NCBI RefSeq assembly: GCF_000285555.1
Contig: NZ_HE610996.1
Coordinates: forward strand, 239,052 to 303,051
From: Kurthia massiliensis
GTDB taxonomy: Bacteria > Bacillota > Bacilli > Bacillales_A > Planococcaceae
Reading direction: 5' to 3'
DNA length: 64,000 nucleotides
The notes beneath the pieces were generated by a model. That model had not been told where the DNA came from and ran no database searches. It was given only the letters and a program-made list of their open reading frames with translations. Shown piece after piece: positions 27,639-38,071 of this stretch (the first letter of the stretch is position 1; each line of letters starts with the position of its first letter). A program made the translations under genes and the position numbers.

Positions 27639-29849
27639 TTATTTTAATTTGTTTAGCTCTGTCACATTTGTAACGAGGTTTTTCTGATCTTCTGTTAATG
27701 CAACATACGCTTTTTGTGCGCTTGCAATCGTTGCTTTACGCTTCGATTTTGCAGCAGAAACAATTTTTCTTTCAACTGCGGCCGCTTTTTTATAGTCATT
27801 TTCTTTACCGACATATTGTTTGTATACTTCGCCATTCGGTCCTTTTGTTAAAATCGCTTCATCCGCATCTTTTAATGCATTGAATGCTTTCGCATATGCA
27901 TAAATTTCTTGTGCAGTCGCGATAGTTTTTGTTAGCTCTGGTAAAGTATCAGCAACTGTCCATTTACCATCTTTATAATAAGCAACTTTTGCTTCATCAC
28001 CATCTTTAAACGCAAATTCATAATTACCTTTTGGAATCGTAAATTTTCCTTTAGAGAATTTCACATCGTTCGTAATAGACGTAATATCTCCTTTTGCTGT
28101 ATAGGCAAGTTTCATTGATTTTTTCGAAGCTTCGGGATCATCCATTTTGTCATACATCACCGCAACTTTATCGATTTTTAAATATGCTTTATATTGTTTC
28201 AGGGCATTTTTATCAATCGCATATTTTTTTTCATCGGCTGTTAGCGCGATATAAGCTGCTTTCGCTTTATTGAAAGCTTCGACAAAATTAGTTGCCTGTG
28301 CAACGTCTGCTACTGCTAAATTAAAATCTTTTCCTCTTTTGATAGAATCTTTTACAAAATCATCATCCTCAAGACCTTCTAGAGTTGTAACATCGACTAA
28401 TTTTGCCGCTTCTGGATTTTTATTTTGTAAAGTTGTATATGCTGTACGTGCTTTTGAAATTGCTGAAAGACTTGGTACCATAACAGGTTCTGCTGTTTTA
28501 GTTGTTGTTTCGGTCTTTGTCGTATTACCATCTTGTCCAGTTACATAATCATAATAAAGCTTTTTATTTTTATCATTTTTCTTTTGAACTTCTAATTTAT
28601 TAAATTTCTTTTGCACTACTAATGCAGCAGAAGCATTTTTTTGAAGTGTTTTATCAGTTAACTCAGTAACTTTTTGCTTTTTAGCGCTATCTAATAAAAT
28701 ATCTTCTTTTTCTGTTTTAGACAATTTTTTATAAGCTTTATTGAAGGCAATAATTTTGTCTGCATTTTTCACAACATCTGATGTCGCACTAAATGCTTCT
28801 TTTACGATTGCTTCATTTAAATATGCTGTATATTGCTTTTTCACTTTGGCATCTAAATAAGATAATTGGGTTTTAGTCAATTTATTGTATGCATCTGTCG
28901 CTACTTGAACTTTATTTACAAATTCACTATCGGTTGAAGCAGTAGCAATATCATCCATTTTACTTTCAAAAGCTGCTACATCTTTATATACACCATCTGT
29001 TATTTCTTTTACTAGATTTTCTAGATAAGTGTAATCTTTAACTTTAACTTTTTGCTCAGATGTTAACGCATCATATGCGGTTTTAGCAGCTAAAATATTT
29101 TTTACATAATTTTTATTCGTGCTTAACGTCGTGCGTGCTGTTTTAATCTTTTTATCAACTGCATCAGCTTTCTTTTGATTTTCCTCATCGCTTAATACTG
29201 TAAATTGCACATCTGTATTAATCGTCCATTTACCAGCTGCAATAGATTCAAGTGGTGATGCAAATGTATATATGACGTTCCTATTTGCATCTGTAGATGT
29301 TAGTGCTGGTGTTGTGACTGCAATTTCTTCACCTTTCGGATTTTTGACAGAAAGTTCTTCTTCAGTAGCAATGTCTACATCTTTTGGTAATTTTAACGTC
29401 ACACCGCTCGTTGTAATATTTACGACTTCGATACCTTTATATGTGTCGATTTTTGCGCGTTTTACTTCGTATGGTAAGTTTTCAACCGTCCATTTACCAT
29501 ATGCAAATCCTGCAGCAAAAGTATAAGTAACTTTCTTTTTATTCGTTTCGTCAATCTTATAATCTTCTAATTTTACAGTTCCACTAGCATTCGTAACAGC
29601 TAAGTCTTCAGCTAGTATGACAGTATCTGCTTGTACTTCTTCTTTATAAATAACGACTATTTCTGTTTTACTAATTTTCTCTACCTTAGAAATTGTTTTT
29701 TTCTCTAATATTGTGTTATCTGCACCTTCTGTACCAGTAACATTTGATTCTTTCGGCGATCCCGTTTCTGTCGCAAACGCACTTTGTCCACTTGATAATG
29801 CGATGGCTGTTGCCGCAACTACGGCTAATGGAATATGTTTTTTACCCAT
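27639..29849 (-). CDS. Secreted Lys-rich repeat protein, unknown function
   Basis: This 736-residue protein has a signal peptide (residues 1 to about 27, cleavage near SAFA-TETG) and no TM anchor, LPXTG or SLH motif visible. Two tandem beta-rich repeats follow (about 52-130 and 135-218), each ending in a GKWT strand (118-121 and 206-209). After them come at least seven helical units with an A..AY..LT core at about residues 254, 317, 368, 467, 528, 652 and 711. A Thr-rich linker (TTKTETTTKT) lies near 443. It is very Lys-rich. It stands where B. subtilis has ylxY, and I cannot assign a function. A cell-surface or matrix role is inferred from export and repeats. Confidence 0.85.
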   Translation of the reverse strand: MGKKHIPLAVVAATAIALSSGQSAFATETGSPKESNVTGTEGADNTILEKKTISKVEKISKTEIVVIYKEEVQADTVILAEDLAVTNASGTVKLEDYKIDETNKKKVTYTFAAGFAYGKWTVENLPYEVKRAKIDTYKGIEVVNITTSGVTLKLPKDVDIATEEELSVKNPKGEEIAVTTPALTSTDANRNVIYTFASPLESIAAGKWTINTDVQFTVLSDEENQKKADAVDKKIKTARTTLSTNKNYVKNILAAKTAYDALTSEQKVKVKDYTYLENLVKEITDGVYKDVAAFESKMDDIATASTDSEFVNKVQVATDAYNKLTKTQLSYLDAKVKKQYTAYLNEAIVKEAFSATSDVVKNADKIIAFNKAYKKLSKTEKEDILLDSAKKQKVTELTDKTLQKNASAALVVQKKFNKLEVQKKNDKNKKLYYDYVTGQDGNTTKTETTTKTAEPVMVPSLSAISKARTAYTTLQNKNPEAAKLVDVTTLEGLEDDDFVKDSIKRGKDFNLAVADVAQATNFVEAFNKAKAAYIALTADEKKYAIDKNALKQYKAYLKIDKVAVMYDKMDDPEASKKSMKLAYTAKGDITSITNDVKFSKGKFTIPKGNYEFAFKDGDEAKVAYYKDGKWTVADTLPELTKTIATAQEIYAYAKAFNALKDADEAILTKGPNGEVYKQYVGKENDYKKAAAVERKIVSAAKSKRKATIASAQKAYVALTEDQKNLVTNVTELNKLK

Positions 29850-29924
29850 CTTTTTTCCTCCTTTTAATTAAACATTAGTACTATTATCGTTTGATTTTTA
29901 TAAAAATGAAGGTTATTTATATAC

Positions 29925-29963
29925 AAAAAAAGGTAAGCCATTTACAAATGACTTACCTTTTTA
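29925..29963 (-). terminator. pnp terminator
   Basis: AAAGGTAAGTCATTTG and AAATGGCTTACCTTT pair perfectly apart from one G-T and are followed by a T-run on the minus strand. Confidence 0.9.
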
Positions 29964-29980
29964 TAAAAACTGCGCAATTT

Positions 29981-32101
29981 TTATGCTTCAGCTTTTTCTT
30001 TTTCTTCTTGAACGACGATTTTACGTGATAAGTTGACACGATGTTTTGCATCGATTTCGATACATTTCACGAGTAACTCGTCACCCATTTTTAATACATC
30101 TTCTACGTTATTCGTACGTTCTTCTTGAATTTCAGAAATGTGAAGGAGACCGTCTTTACCTGGGAAAATTTCTAAAAACGCGCCGAATTTTTCGATACGT
30201 TTTACTTTTCCTAAGTAATATTCACCAACGTGCGCTTCACGAACGATTGCTTCGATCATTTCTTTCGCTTGCTGAATCATATCGCTATCAACAGATGAGA
30301 TGAAAATTGTACCGTCTTGTTCAGTATCAATTTTCACGCCTGTTGCTTCGATAATTTTATTAATTTGCTTACCACCAGGTCCGATGACGTCACGGATTTT
30401 TTCTGGTTTGATTTGCATTTTTTCAATTTTCGGTGCGTATGTTGATACTTGTTCACGTGGACCGTTTAATGTCGCAAGCATTGAATCTAAAATAATCATA
30501 CGACCGCGTTTTGCTTGTTCAAGCGCTTCCTCAAGAATTTCACGGTTAATACCGTCAATTTTAATATCCATTTGAAGCGCTGTAACACCTTTCGCAGTAC
30601 CTGCCACTTTAAAGTCCATATCGCCAAGGTGATCTTCCATACCTTGAATATCTGTTAATACTGCGTAGTTATCGCCTTTTTTCACAAGACCCATCGCAAT
30701 ACCAGCAACAGGCGCTTTTAGTGGTACACCTGCATCCATCATTGCAAGACATGAACCGCAAATAGATGCTTGAGAAGTCGAACCATTTGATTCAAGTACT
30801 TCTGATACACAACGAATTGTGTATGGGAAATCTTTTTCATCTGGAATAACTGCAAGTAGCGCACGCTCACCTAGCGCACCGTGACCGATTTCACGACGGC
30901 CAGGGCCACGCATTGGACCAACTTCACCGACAGAGAATTGTGGGAAGTTGTAGTGGTGCATAAAGCGTTTATTTTCTTCGACGCCTAAGCCATCAATGAT
31001 TTGTACTTCAGATAACGAACCTAATGTACATACTGAAAGTACTTGCGTTTGACCACGTGTGAATAAGCCTGAACCGTGCGCACGAGGTAGTAAGCCTGTT
31101 TCAGAAGATAATGGGCGAATTTCGTCTAGTTTACGACCATCTGGACGGATTTTTTCGTCTGTAATTAAACGACGTACTTCATCTTTCACCATTTTATCTA
31201 ACACTTGAGATACTTGTTTTAATTGATCTTCTGCATCAGCCGCGTCACCGATTTTTTCAGTATAAGCTGCTAATACTTCCGCTTTTACTGCTTCGATTGC
31301 TTCATCACGTGCGTGTTTTTCATACGTTTGAATCGCTGCAACCATTTTCGTTTCGTAAGCTGCATTAATTTCTGCCACTAAGTCAGCATCAAGCTCATGT
31401 AACTCTACAACCATTTTTTCTTTACCACATTCAGCAGCAATTTTTTCTTGGAACGCAATCACTTTTTTAATTTCTTCATGACCGAAAAGAATTGCTTCAA
31501 GCATTGTTTCTTCAGGCACTTCTAACGCACCCGCTTCAACCATGTTAATTGCATCTTTCGTACCGGCTACTACAAGATTAATTAATGATTGTTTTTCTTG
31601 TTCGACTGTCGGATTGACGATAAATTCACCGTCGATTAAACCAACTTGTACGCCCGCAATCGGACCGTCGAATGGAATATCAGACACCATTAATGCTAGA
31701 GAAGAACCTAGCATTGCCGCCATTTCTGAAGAGCAGTCCGGATCTGCTGACATAACCATTGAGATCACTTGTACTTCGTTACGGAAACCGTCTGGGAATA
31801 ATGGACGGATTGGACGGTCGATTAAACGAGATGTTAAAATCGCTTTTTCAGAAGCGCGACCTTCACGTTTCACGAAGCCACCTGGAATCTTACCTGCCGC
31901 ATACATTTTTTCTTCATAGTTAACTGTTAATGGGAAGAAATCTGTTTGCTTCGGTTTTTTAGATGCTGTCGCATTACATAATACAGCTGTTTCACCGTAG
32001 CGAACCATGACTGCACCATTTGCTTGCTTTGCTAGTTGGCCTACTTCAACTTGAAGTGGACGACCAGCCCATTCATAGGTATAAACCTTTTTTTCGCTCA
32101 T
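29981..32101 (-). CDS. pnp: Polynucleotide phosphorylase
   Basis: PNPase is the 3'-5' phosphorolytic exoribonuclease of the degradosome. It has 706 residues: two RNase PH domains (about 10-225 and 310-540, with [15 protein letters not shown] and [16 protein letters not shown]), a KH domain ([17 protein letters not shown], about 555-615) and an S1 domain ([19 protein letters not shown], about 620-690). ATG at 32101 follows GAGAGGGG. It lies downstream of rpsO, as in nearly all Firmicutes, with a terminator between them. Confidence 0.97.
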   Translation of the reverse strand: MSEKKVYTYEWAGRPLQVEVGQLAKQANGAVMVRYGETAVLCNATASKKPKQTDFFPLTVNYEEKMYAAGKIPGGFVKREGRASEKAILTSRLIDRPIRPLFPDGFRNEVQVISMVMSADPDCSSEMAAMLGSSLALMVSDIPFDGPIAGVQVGLIDGEFIVNPTVEQEKQSLINLVVAGTKDAINMVEAGALEVPEETMLEAILFGHEEIKKVIAFQEKIAAECGKEKMVVELHELDADLVAEINAAYETKMVAAIQTYEKHARDEAIEAVKAEVLAAYTEKIGDAADAEDQLKQVSQVLDKMVKDEVRRLITDEKIRPDGRKLDEIRPLSSETGLLPRAHGSGLFTRGQTQVLSVCTLGSLSEVQIIDGLGVEENKRFMHHYNFPQFSVGEVGPMRGPGRREIGHGALGERALLAVIPDEKDFPYTIRCVSEVLESNGSTSQASICGSCLAMMDAGVPLKAPVAGIAMGLVKKGDNYAVLTDIQGMEDHLGDMDFKVAGTAKGVTALQMDIKIDGINREILEEALEQAKRGRMIILDSMLATLNGPREQVSTYAPKIEKMQIKPEKIRDVIGPGGKQINKIIEATGVKIDTEQDGTIFISSVDSDMIQQAKEMIEAIVREAHVGEYYLGKVKRIEKFGAFLEIFPGKDGLLHISEIQEERTNNVEDVLKMGDELLVKCIEIDAKHRVNLSRKIVVQEEKEKAEA

Positions 32102-32226
32102 TGGAAAATGAACCCCTCTCTCAAAATATCGGCTAGTGCCATTTTTTATCTATGTAATATCATATTTTATCAAAAGTCATCCGTTTATACACCTTTTAAC
32201 GTGTATAAGCCTGTTTTAAAACATAA

Positions 32227-32252
32227 GAAAAAGCGGGGCGAGCCCGCTTTTG
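32227..32252 (-). terminator. rpsO terminator
   Basis: AAAAGCGGGCTCG and CCCCGCTTTTT form a compact GC-rich hairpin with a T-run on the minus strand after rpsO. Confidence 0.88.
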
Positions 32253-32268
32253 TGTGCTGAATTAAATT

Positions 32269-32538
32269 CTAGCGACGTAAACCTAATTTTTGGATAGTTT
32301 CGCGGTAACGAGTTACATCGTTTTCACGAAGGTATTTTAATAGGTTACGACGACGACCTACCATTTTGAATAAACCGCGACGAGAGTGGTGGTCTTTTTT
32401 GTGTGTACGTAAGTGATCGTTTAATAAGTTGATTTCTGCAGTTAATACAGCGATTTGTACTTCTGGAGAACCAGTATCACTTTCGTGTGTGCGGAATTCC
32501 GCGATGATTTCGTTTTTACGTTCTTTTGTTAGAGCCAT
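32269..32538 (-). CDS. rpsO: 30S ribosomal protein S15
   Basis: S15 binds 16S rRNA (h20-h22) early in small-subunit assembly. It has 89 residues from ATG 32538 ([12 protein letters not shown]), which is preceded by AGGAGGTG. A longer ORF to 32610 is an artefact. The family core [23 protein letters not shown] and RRRNLLKYL is intact. Confidence 0.97.
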   Translation of the reverse strand: MALTKERKNEIIAEFRTHESDTGSPEVQIAVLTAEINLLNDHLRTHKKDHHSRRGLFKMVGRRRNLLKYLRENDVTRYRETIQKLGLRR

Positions 32539-32686
32539 TTGCTCTACACCTCCTAAAAATAATAAAAACCCCCATTTACTGAGTTCATCGTTGGAGAATC
32601 GATTGACCAAGTAATGGTTGCCCGTGATTAAATCACTTACAGAAGTGTATCATATAAATACTAATAGACGCAACTATTTCATATGA

Positions 32687-32719
32687 AAAAAAGGCCTACA
32701 CACGTAGTGTAGCCCCTTC
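32687..32719 (-). terminator. ribF terminator
   Basis: GGGGCTACACTACG and its partner TGTGTAGGCC pair and are followed by a T-run on the minus strand, separating ribF from rpsO. Confidence 0.8.
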
Positions 32720-32730
32720 GTTATCAATGC

Positions 32731-33681
32731 TTATACTTGTTGTGCGAAATACTCCACGCATTGCTGTTTATCTGCTTGGAGTTGTGCAATTAATGCATCA
32801 ATACCGTTGAACTTTTGTTCATCGCGCAGACGTTTATACCAATCGATGACGACTTCTTCACCGTAAATATTGCGTTCGAAATCGAAAATGTTTACTTCGA
32901 TCGTTAACACTTTTTCATCTGGATTTTTAAATGTCGGTTTGTAGCCGATATTGCACATACCTTCATACCATTCGTCTTGCACTTTCATTTTTACAACGTA
33001 CACGCCATTACCTGGTGTATATGTACCTTCTGGTAGTTGTACGTTCGCTGTTGGGAAACCGATTTGACGACCGCGTTTATCACCATGCACGACAACGCCT
33101 GGTGTTTGATATGGACGTCCTAGAAGCGTTTGCACTTCTTCCATATTACCTTGTTTTAAAAGGCCTCGAATACGTGTAGAGCTCACTTTATCATCCCCGT
33201 CCTCTAGTTTTTCGACTACTTGTACAGAAATTGCCTCTCCGCAAAGTTGTTTCATAATATCCATATTACCGCAGCCTCGGCTACCGAATGTGTAGTCAAA
33301 TCCCGCTGTGACATGTTGTACGCCTAAATCACGCACAAATAATTGTACGAACTGCTCTGGGCTTAACTTTGCAAAATCTGAAGTAAAACGTACGACGAAT
33401 AATGTATCGACGCCGATTGCTTCTAAAATTTCGATTTTTTGTTGAAGTGGCGTAATGTAAAAGACTGCTTCTTTACGTCCACCTAGCACGAGCGATGGAT
33501 GCGGATCAAATGTCATGACCGCAAGTTTCGTATTCGTTTGTTGTGCGACTTCTTTCGCTGCATTGATTACCTTTTGATGACCTCTATGTACGCCGTCAAA
33601 AAAGCCTAATGCGAGTGAATAAGGCCCATCCACTTCATCTGGATGAATATGATGTGGATACATCAGTTGAATCACTTGCAT
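32731..33681 (-). CDS. ribF: Bifunctional riboflavin kinase/FAD synthetase
   Basis: This 316-residue enzyme makes FMN and FAD. The N-terminal nucleotidyltransferase domain has LGFFDGVHRGHQ and the later SSTRIRGLLKQG. The C-terminal kinase domain (about 185-310) has GRQIGFPTANV and VDW-like YGEEVVIDWYKRLRDEQKF. ATG at 33681 follows TAGGAGTG, 12 bp after truB, a conserved pair (ribC in B. subtilis). Confidence 0.95.
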   Translation of the reverse strand: MQVIQLMYPHHIHPDEVDGPYSLALGFFDGVHRGHQKVINAAKEVAQQTNTKLAVMTFDPHPSLVLGGRKEAVFYITPLQQKIEILEAIGVDTLFVVRFTSDFAKLSPEQFVQLFVRDLGVQHVTAGFDYTFGSRGCGNMDIMKQLCGEAISVQVVEKLEDGDDKVSSTRIRGLLKQGNMEEVQTLLGRPYQTPGVVVHGDKRGRQIGFPTANVQLPEGTYTPGNGVYVVKMKVQDEWYEGMCNIGYKPTFKNPDEKVLTIEVNIFDFERNIYGEEVVIDWYKRLRDEQKFNGIDALIAQLQADKQQCVEYFAQQV

Positions 33682-33693
33682 GGAAATTCACTC

Positions 33694-34608
33694 CTAATCT
33701 ATGTTTGGAAACATCTTTTCAGGTTTCATCACGCCGTCTTTTGTCGGATGTTTCACATATACTGCAACGGCTTTTTGTTGCTCCGTAAACACTATTTTAT
33801 CATGTTCTGCTAATTTTGGGTGCATCGGAAGTGGCATACCATTTTTAATTTGCTTCATATTTTTTGCTGTCACTTCTTCTTGTGGAAAATCGACAAGTGC
33901 TGTTTCTAGTGGACGAATAGCTTCATCTAAACGCGCTTCGTCTGCAAGTACTTGTAATTCAGCTAATGTCACACATTGTGCACGTTCGTAGCTACCTGAC
34001 ATAACACGCGTTAATCGCGCCATATGTGCTGGGTAGCCAAGTAACTCACCCATTTGTACAGCCAGCGTACGAATGTAAGTACCTTTACCACAATGAATGC
34101 GTACAGAGAATGTCACTTCTTCACCTTCAAAGACATCTTCTTCACTTAATAGCTCGATGCCATAAATGTTTACTTGGCGACTTGGACGTTCTACCGTTTC
34201 ACCTGCACGTGCGTATTCATACAATTTACGACCGTTTACTTTTACCGCAGAATACATCGGTGGTGTTTGCGTAATCGTACCTGTTAACTTTTCAAAAACA
34301 GCTTGTAAATCCTCACGTGTAAAACGTTTCGCTGCTAAATTTTCATCAACGACATCGCCTTCTGCATCTTCTGTCGTTGTTGAACGACCGATTGAAATGA
34401 TGGCTTCGTATGTTTTCCCTGCATCTGTAATATACTCTGCTAGGCGCGTTGCATTCCCTAAACAAATCGGTAATACGCCATCAACACCAGGGTCAAGTGT
34501 GCCCGTATGGCCGACTTTCTTCATTTTTAAAATTTTTCTTACTTTAAAGACGCAATCATGAGATGTCATGCCGCGCTCTTTCCATAAAGGTAAAATACCG
34601 TTAATCAT
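33694..34608 (-). CDS. truB: tRNA pseudouridine-55 synthase
   Basis: TruB forms pseudouridine 55 in the T-arm of tRNAs. It has 304 residues starting at ATG 34608 (MINGILPLWKERGMTSHD), preceded by AAAGGAGAAC; an in-frame extension to 34671 is rejected. The catalytic Asp lies in VGHTGTLDPGVDGVL, and KRFTREDLQAVFEKLTG and CGKGTYIRTLA are family segments. Confidence 0.95.
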   Translation of the reverse strand: MINGILPLWKERGMTSHDCVFKVRKILKMKKVGHTGTLDPGVDGVLPICLGNATRLAEYITDAGKTYEAIISIGRSTTTEDAEGDVVDENLAAKRFTREDLQAVFEKLTGTITQTPPMYSAVKVNGRKLYEYARAGETVERPSRQVNIYGIELLSEEDVFEGEEVTFSVRIHCGKGTYIRTLAVQMGELLGYPAHMARLTRVMSGSYERAQCVTLAELQVLADEARLDEAIRPLETALVDFPQEEVTAKNMKQIKNGMPLPMHPKLAEHDKIVFTEQQKAVAVYVKHPTKDGVMKPEKMFPNID

Positions 34609-34671
34609 GTGTAAGTTCTCCTTTTGTTGCGATTCATACTTTAGCATAGCTTTTTGCACTGTTCTTTTCAA

Positions 34672-34711
34672 TAAAAAAGACTAAGGAGCACGATGCCCCT
34701 TAGTCTTTTAT
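34672..34711 (-). terminator. rbfA terminator
   Basis: AAAAGACTAAGGGGCA and TGCTCCTTAGTCTTTT form a near-perfect long stem with a T-run on the minus strand, between rbfA and truB. Confidence 0.88.
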
Positions 34712-34714
34712 GCA

Positions 34715-35071
34715 TTAATAATCTTTTTCAGATTCATGTAGTTGACGCAATAATTGGTCAATCTTATTACCGTATTCAGTAGAAGCATCAAATTCGAATG
34801 ATAATTCTGGTGTGATGCGTAGACGAATACGTTTTGCAATTTCAGAACGGATAAAGCCTTTCGCTTTTTCAAGACCTTTTAACGTGTCTTGTTTTTCACG
34901 TTCGTTACCTAAGCTCGTAATATATACCGTAGCTAGTTGCAAGTCACCTGTTACTGCAACATCTGTAACAGTGATAAAACCTACACGAGGATCTTTTAAT
35001 TTACGTCCGATAATGTCGCCAAGCTCTTTTTTCATTTGCTCAGCAACGCGGTTTGCGCGTACTTGTGACAT
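34715..35071 (-). CDS. rbfA: Ribosome-binding factor A
   Basis: RbfA is a KH-type 30S maturation factor. It has 118 residues from ATG 35071 ([21 protein letters not shown]). The GTG at 35083 is part of the GAGGTG ribosome-binding site and is not favoured. The [26 protein letters not shown] core is diagnostic. Confidence 0.94.
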   Translation of the reverse strand: MSQVRANRVAEQMKKELGDIIGRKLKDPRVGFITVTDVAVTGDLQLATVYITSLGNEREKQDTLKGLEKAKGFIRSEIAKRIRLRITPELSFEFDASTEYGNKIDQLLRQLHESEKDY

Positions 35072-35087
35072 ATCAGCTTTCACCTCA

Positions 35088-35366
35088 CTATAAATACTCG
35101 ATATGAATTTGTGTACATTCCCATTCAGGGTTTGTCTCTAAAAATGCGACAGCGCGGTCGATTTCACGTTTCGCTGCTTGCGTACTAGCCGCTACAGCGA
35201 CGAGCGCAATTTCGGTACGCTGCCACACGTCTTGATGATTGATTTCCGCTACAGAAACGTTAAAGCGTTGTTTCGTACGCATTGTCATACGTTGCAATAC
35301 AGCCCGTTTTTCTTTCAGCGAATGTGCTGTTGGAATAAAAAATTCACAACTAGCGTAAACAATCAT
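35088..35366 (-). CDS. ylxP: YlxP, DUF503 protein
   Basis: This 92-residue protein belongs to the YlxP/DUF503 family, always found between infB and rbfA in Firmicutes. It matches in length and has the [11 protein letters not shown] motif and [19 protein letters not shown]. Some relatives have been linked to ribosome maturation, but function is not established. Its ATG overlaps the infB stop (TAATG). Confidence 0.9.
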   Translation of the reverse strand: MIVYASCEFFIPTAHSLKEKRAVLQRMTMRTKQRFNVSVAEINHQDVWQRTEIALVAVAASTQAAKREIDRAVAFLETNPEWECTQIHIEYL

Positions 35367-37300
35367 TAGCGTTTAATTTCTTCCATCACGAATGCTTCGA
35401 TCACGTCGCCAACTTTAATATCGTTGAAGTTCGCGATTGTGAAACCACATTCGTAACCTTTTGCTACTTCTTTTGCATCGTCTTTGAAACGTTTTAATGA
35501 AGATAATTCGCCTTCAAAAATAACGATTGAATCACGGATAACACGTACGCCTGCGTCACGAACTAATTTACCTTCAGTTACGTAAGCACCAGCGATTGTA
35601 CCGATTTTAGAAACTTTGAATGTTTCACGTACTTCAGCGTTACCGATAATTTTTTCTTCGAACTCAGGATCAAGCATACCTTTCATCGCTTGTTCGATTT
35701 CTTCGATTACTTTGTAGATGATACGGTGTAAACGAATGTCTACGCCTTCAGCTTCTGCTGCGCGTTTTGCGTTCGTATCAGGACGAACGTTGAAACCGAT
35801 AACGATTGCGTTAGATGCTGCTGCAAGCGCGATATCAGACTCAGTGATTGCACCAGCACCAGTGTGGATGATTTTCACGTTTACGCCTTCAACATCAATT
35901 TTCATTAATGATGCAGCCATTGCTTCTACTGTACCTTGAACATCGGCTTTAACGATTAAGTTAAGTTCTTTCATTTCGCCTTGTTTCATTTGTTCGAATA
36001 AGTTATCTAAAGTTACGCGAGAACCTTCGTTACGGTGTTCTTGGATTGCAAGTGTTTGACGAGCTTCCCCAACTTGACGTGCGCGTTTTTCGTCTTCGAA
36101 TACGACGAATAAGTCACCAGCTTGTGGTACATCGTTTAAACCAGTGATTTCAACTGGTGCAGATGGACCTGCTGTTTTTACACGACGGCCAAGATCGTTT
36201 ACCATTGCGCGGACACGACCGAATGTGTTACCAACAACGATTGGGTCACCAACGTTTAATGTACCGTTTTGTACTAATAAAGTCGCAACAGAACCGCGGC
36301 CTTTATCAAGTTGTGCTTCGATAACAGTACCCATCGCTAAACGTTTAGGGTTTGCTTTTAATTCGCCTACTTCAGAAACTAAAAGGATCATTTCTAATAG
36401 TTGGTCGATACCGTCGCCTTTAAGTGCAGAGATTGGTACGAAGATTGTATCGCCGCCCCAATCTTCAGGAACTAAACCGTGTTCTGTTAACTCTTGCATT
36501 ACGCGATCAGGGTTTGCAGATGGTTTATCCATTTTGTTTACCGCTACGATGATTGGCACTTCTGCCGCTTTCGCATGGTTGATTGCTTCAACTGTTTGTG
36601 GCATTACACCATCATCAGCTGCAACAACTAAGATTGTTAAATCCGTGATTTTCGCACCACGTGCACGCATTGTTGTGAACGCTGCGTGTCCAGGTGTATC
36701 AAGGAATGTGATTTTTTTGTCGTTAACTGTTACTTGGTAAGCACCGATATGTTGTGTAATACCGCCTGCTTCGCCTTCAGTTACTTTTGTGTTACGGATT
36801 GAGTCAAGTAAAGTTGTTTTACCGTGATCGACGTGACCCATGATTGTAACAACTGGAGGACGTTCCATGATGTCTTCTGGGTGTTCTTCTTCGTCTTCGA
36901 AGTAAGTACTTAAGTCAGTACGGTCAATACGAATTTCTTCTTCTACTTCTACACCGTAGTCAGCACAGATTAATTCGATTGCATCTTTCTCAAGCTCGTT
37001 GTTGATTGTTGCCATGATGCCTAGCATGAATAATTTTTTGATAATTTCAGATGGTTCGCGACCTAATTTTTTCGCTAACTCACCAACAGATAATGTTTCA
37101 TAGAAAGTAATTTTTTCTGGTAATTCTTTCTTCACTGGTGGTACAGGTGTTGGACGGTGTTTACGACGTTGTCCACCGTTGATACCTGGACGACGACGTT
37201 GGTTGTTACGTCCGCCTTGTCCTGGGCGTCCGCCACGGTTATTATTGTTGCGGTTATTAGCGCTATTGTTGTTAGGTTTAGATGATGAATTATTAGTCAT
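35366..37300 (-). CDS. infB: Translation initiation factor IF-2 (short N-terminus)
   Basis: IF-2 recruits fMet-tRNA to the 30S subunit. The GTPase core is intact ([36 protein letters not shown]), as are domain II, C1 and C2. The protein has 644 residues against 716 in B. subtilis. It begins with an Asn/Gly/Arg-rich low-complexity stretch (about 1-55) and holds only one IF2_N module (about 60-120). The usual first N-terminal block (KIRVYEYAK-like) is missing. An in-frame TAA lies eight codons upstream of ATG 37300, so no simple extension exists. The 155-bp gap to ylxQ replaces the usual tight junction. AAGGAAG serves as the ribosome-binding site. Confidence 0.95.
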   Translation of the reverse strand: MTNNSSSKPNNNSANNRNNNNRGGRPGQGGRNNQRRRPGINGGQRRKHRPTPVPPVKKELPEKITFYETLSVGELAKKLGREPSEIIKKLFMLGIMATINNELEKDAIELICADYGVEVEEEIRIDRTDLSTYFEDEEEHPEDIMERPPVVTIMGHVDHGKTTLLDSIRNTKVTEGEAGGITQHIGAYQVTVNDKKITFLDTPGHAAFTTMRARGAKITDLTILVVAADDGVMPQTVEAINHAKAAEVPIIVAVNKMDKPSANPDRVMQELTEHGLVPEDWGGDTIFVPISALKGDGIDQLLEMILLVSEVGELKANPKRLAMGTVIEAQLDKGRGSVATLLVQNGTLNVGDPIVVGNTFGRVRAMVNDLGRRVKTAGPSAPVEITGLNDVPQAGDLFVVFEDEKRARQVGEARQTLAIQEHRNEGSRVTLDNLFEQMKQGEMKELNLIVKADVQGTVEAMAASLMKIDVEGVNVKIIHTGAGAITESDIALAAASNAIVIGFNVRPDTNAKRAAEAEGVDIRLHRIIYKVIEEIEQAMKGMLDPEFEEKIIGNAEVRETFKVSKIGTIAGAYVTEGKLVRDAGVRVIRDSIVIFEGELSSLKRFKDDAKEVAKGYECGFTIANFNDIKVGDVIEAFVMEEIKR

Positions 37301-37455
37301 ACGTACTTCCTTACTTGTTATTTAGTTTTTGTCTTTTTACGATGCAGGTTTTTTCGCCATCCCTGACATCGTAGGACGAGTTCCTGGCTGTCCTTTCGGC
37401 TGTATAATGATGGCCTTTTTAAGTGGTCAACACCAGTATCTCATAGACAGACAAC
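37301..37455 (-). other. ylxQ-infB spacer, possible relic of the IF-2 N-terminus
   Basis: This 155-bp gap is unusual in an operon whose other junctions overlap or nearly touch. One minus-strand frame reads a 29-residue open stretch with a linker-like composition (IIQPKGQPGTRPTMSGMAKK) that ends at TAA 11 codons before the infB ATG and in a different frame. It could be decayed infB linker or merely a leader. Confidence 0.4.
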
Positions 37456-37770
37456 TTACGCTAACTCGTTGAAGTACTGCGATAGCTTTTTCGCAAAGCC
37501 GTTATCCATGATTGCTAGAGATACACGCGATTCACGTCCGGTCGCATGGCCTAAAGCTTCACGCGTACCAAATGTGTAAATCGGAACATTATAATATGCA
37601 CATTTGTCATGCATTTTCTTTGTGGTGTTATCAGAGGCGTCCGTTGACACAATGACTAATTTCGCACTGTTTGAACGAACCTCCTTGATCACTTGTTCTT
37701 CGCCTGAGACGACTTTTCTTGCACTAGCAGCGATTCCTAGTAAGTTAAAAATGGCTTGTTCTGGTGTCAT
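37456..37770 (-). CDS. ylxQ: YlxQ, L7Ae-family RNA-binding protein
   Basis: This 104-residue L7Ae/L30e/Gadd45-type protein (RplGA in B. subtilis) binds kink-turn RNA. Family segments NLLGIAASARKVVSGEE, AKLVIVSTDASDNTTKK and GRESRVSLAIMD are present. Its ATG follows within a few bases of the ylxR stop, so translation is coupled. Confidence 0.92.
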   Translation of the reverse strand: MTPEQAIFNLLGIAASARKVVSGEEQVIKEVRSNSAKLVIVSTDASDNTTKKMHDKCAYYNVPIYTFGTREALGHATGRESRVSLAIMDNGFAKKLSQYFNELA

Positions 37771-37771
37771 T

Positions 37772-38044
37772 TTACGATTCCTTTCGAATTACTGCGAGTA
37801 AGTCTTCATAAATTTGTTCTGGAATGTTTGCTTCCAATTGGTGTTTTAAGACGTTTTTGCGTTTTGCTTCAGCTACAGCATGTTCTGTTTTTGAAACGTA
37901 AGCACCACGTCCAGATTTTTTACCAGTTTCATCGACTGAAACTTCGCCTTCTTTTGAACGCACGATGCGAATCATCTCTTTTTTCGGATGCATTTCGCCC
38001 GTTGCGACACAACGGCGTAATGGTACTTTGCGGTTCGTTGGCAT
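37772..38044 (-). CDS. ylxR: YlxR (RnpM) RNA-binding protein
   Basis: This 90-residue protein of the YlxR/DUF448 family has the diagnostic RRCVATGEMHPKKEMIRIVR and SGRGAYVSK segments. B. subtilis YlxR (RnpM) binds RNase P RNA and modulates its activity. It lies between nusA and ylxQ in the conserved order; ATG 38044 follows AAGGTGAC. Confidence 0.93.
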   Translation of the reverse strand: MPTNRKVPLRRCVATGEMHPKKEMIRIVRSKEGEVSVDETGKKSGRGAYVSKTEHAVAEAKRKNVLKHQLEANIPEQIYEDLLAVIRKES

Positions 38045-38071
38045 ATTGTCACCTTCCCAAATTCGGACGAA

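Noticed and set aside
36144-36740. 198-residue plus-strand ORF opposite infB
   Set aside because: It is a shadow of a strongly coding minus-strand gene, with no domain or ribosome-binding site; the same holds for the long ORFs at 61536-62144 and 62762-63388 opposite cheA and cheB.
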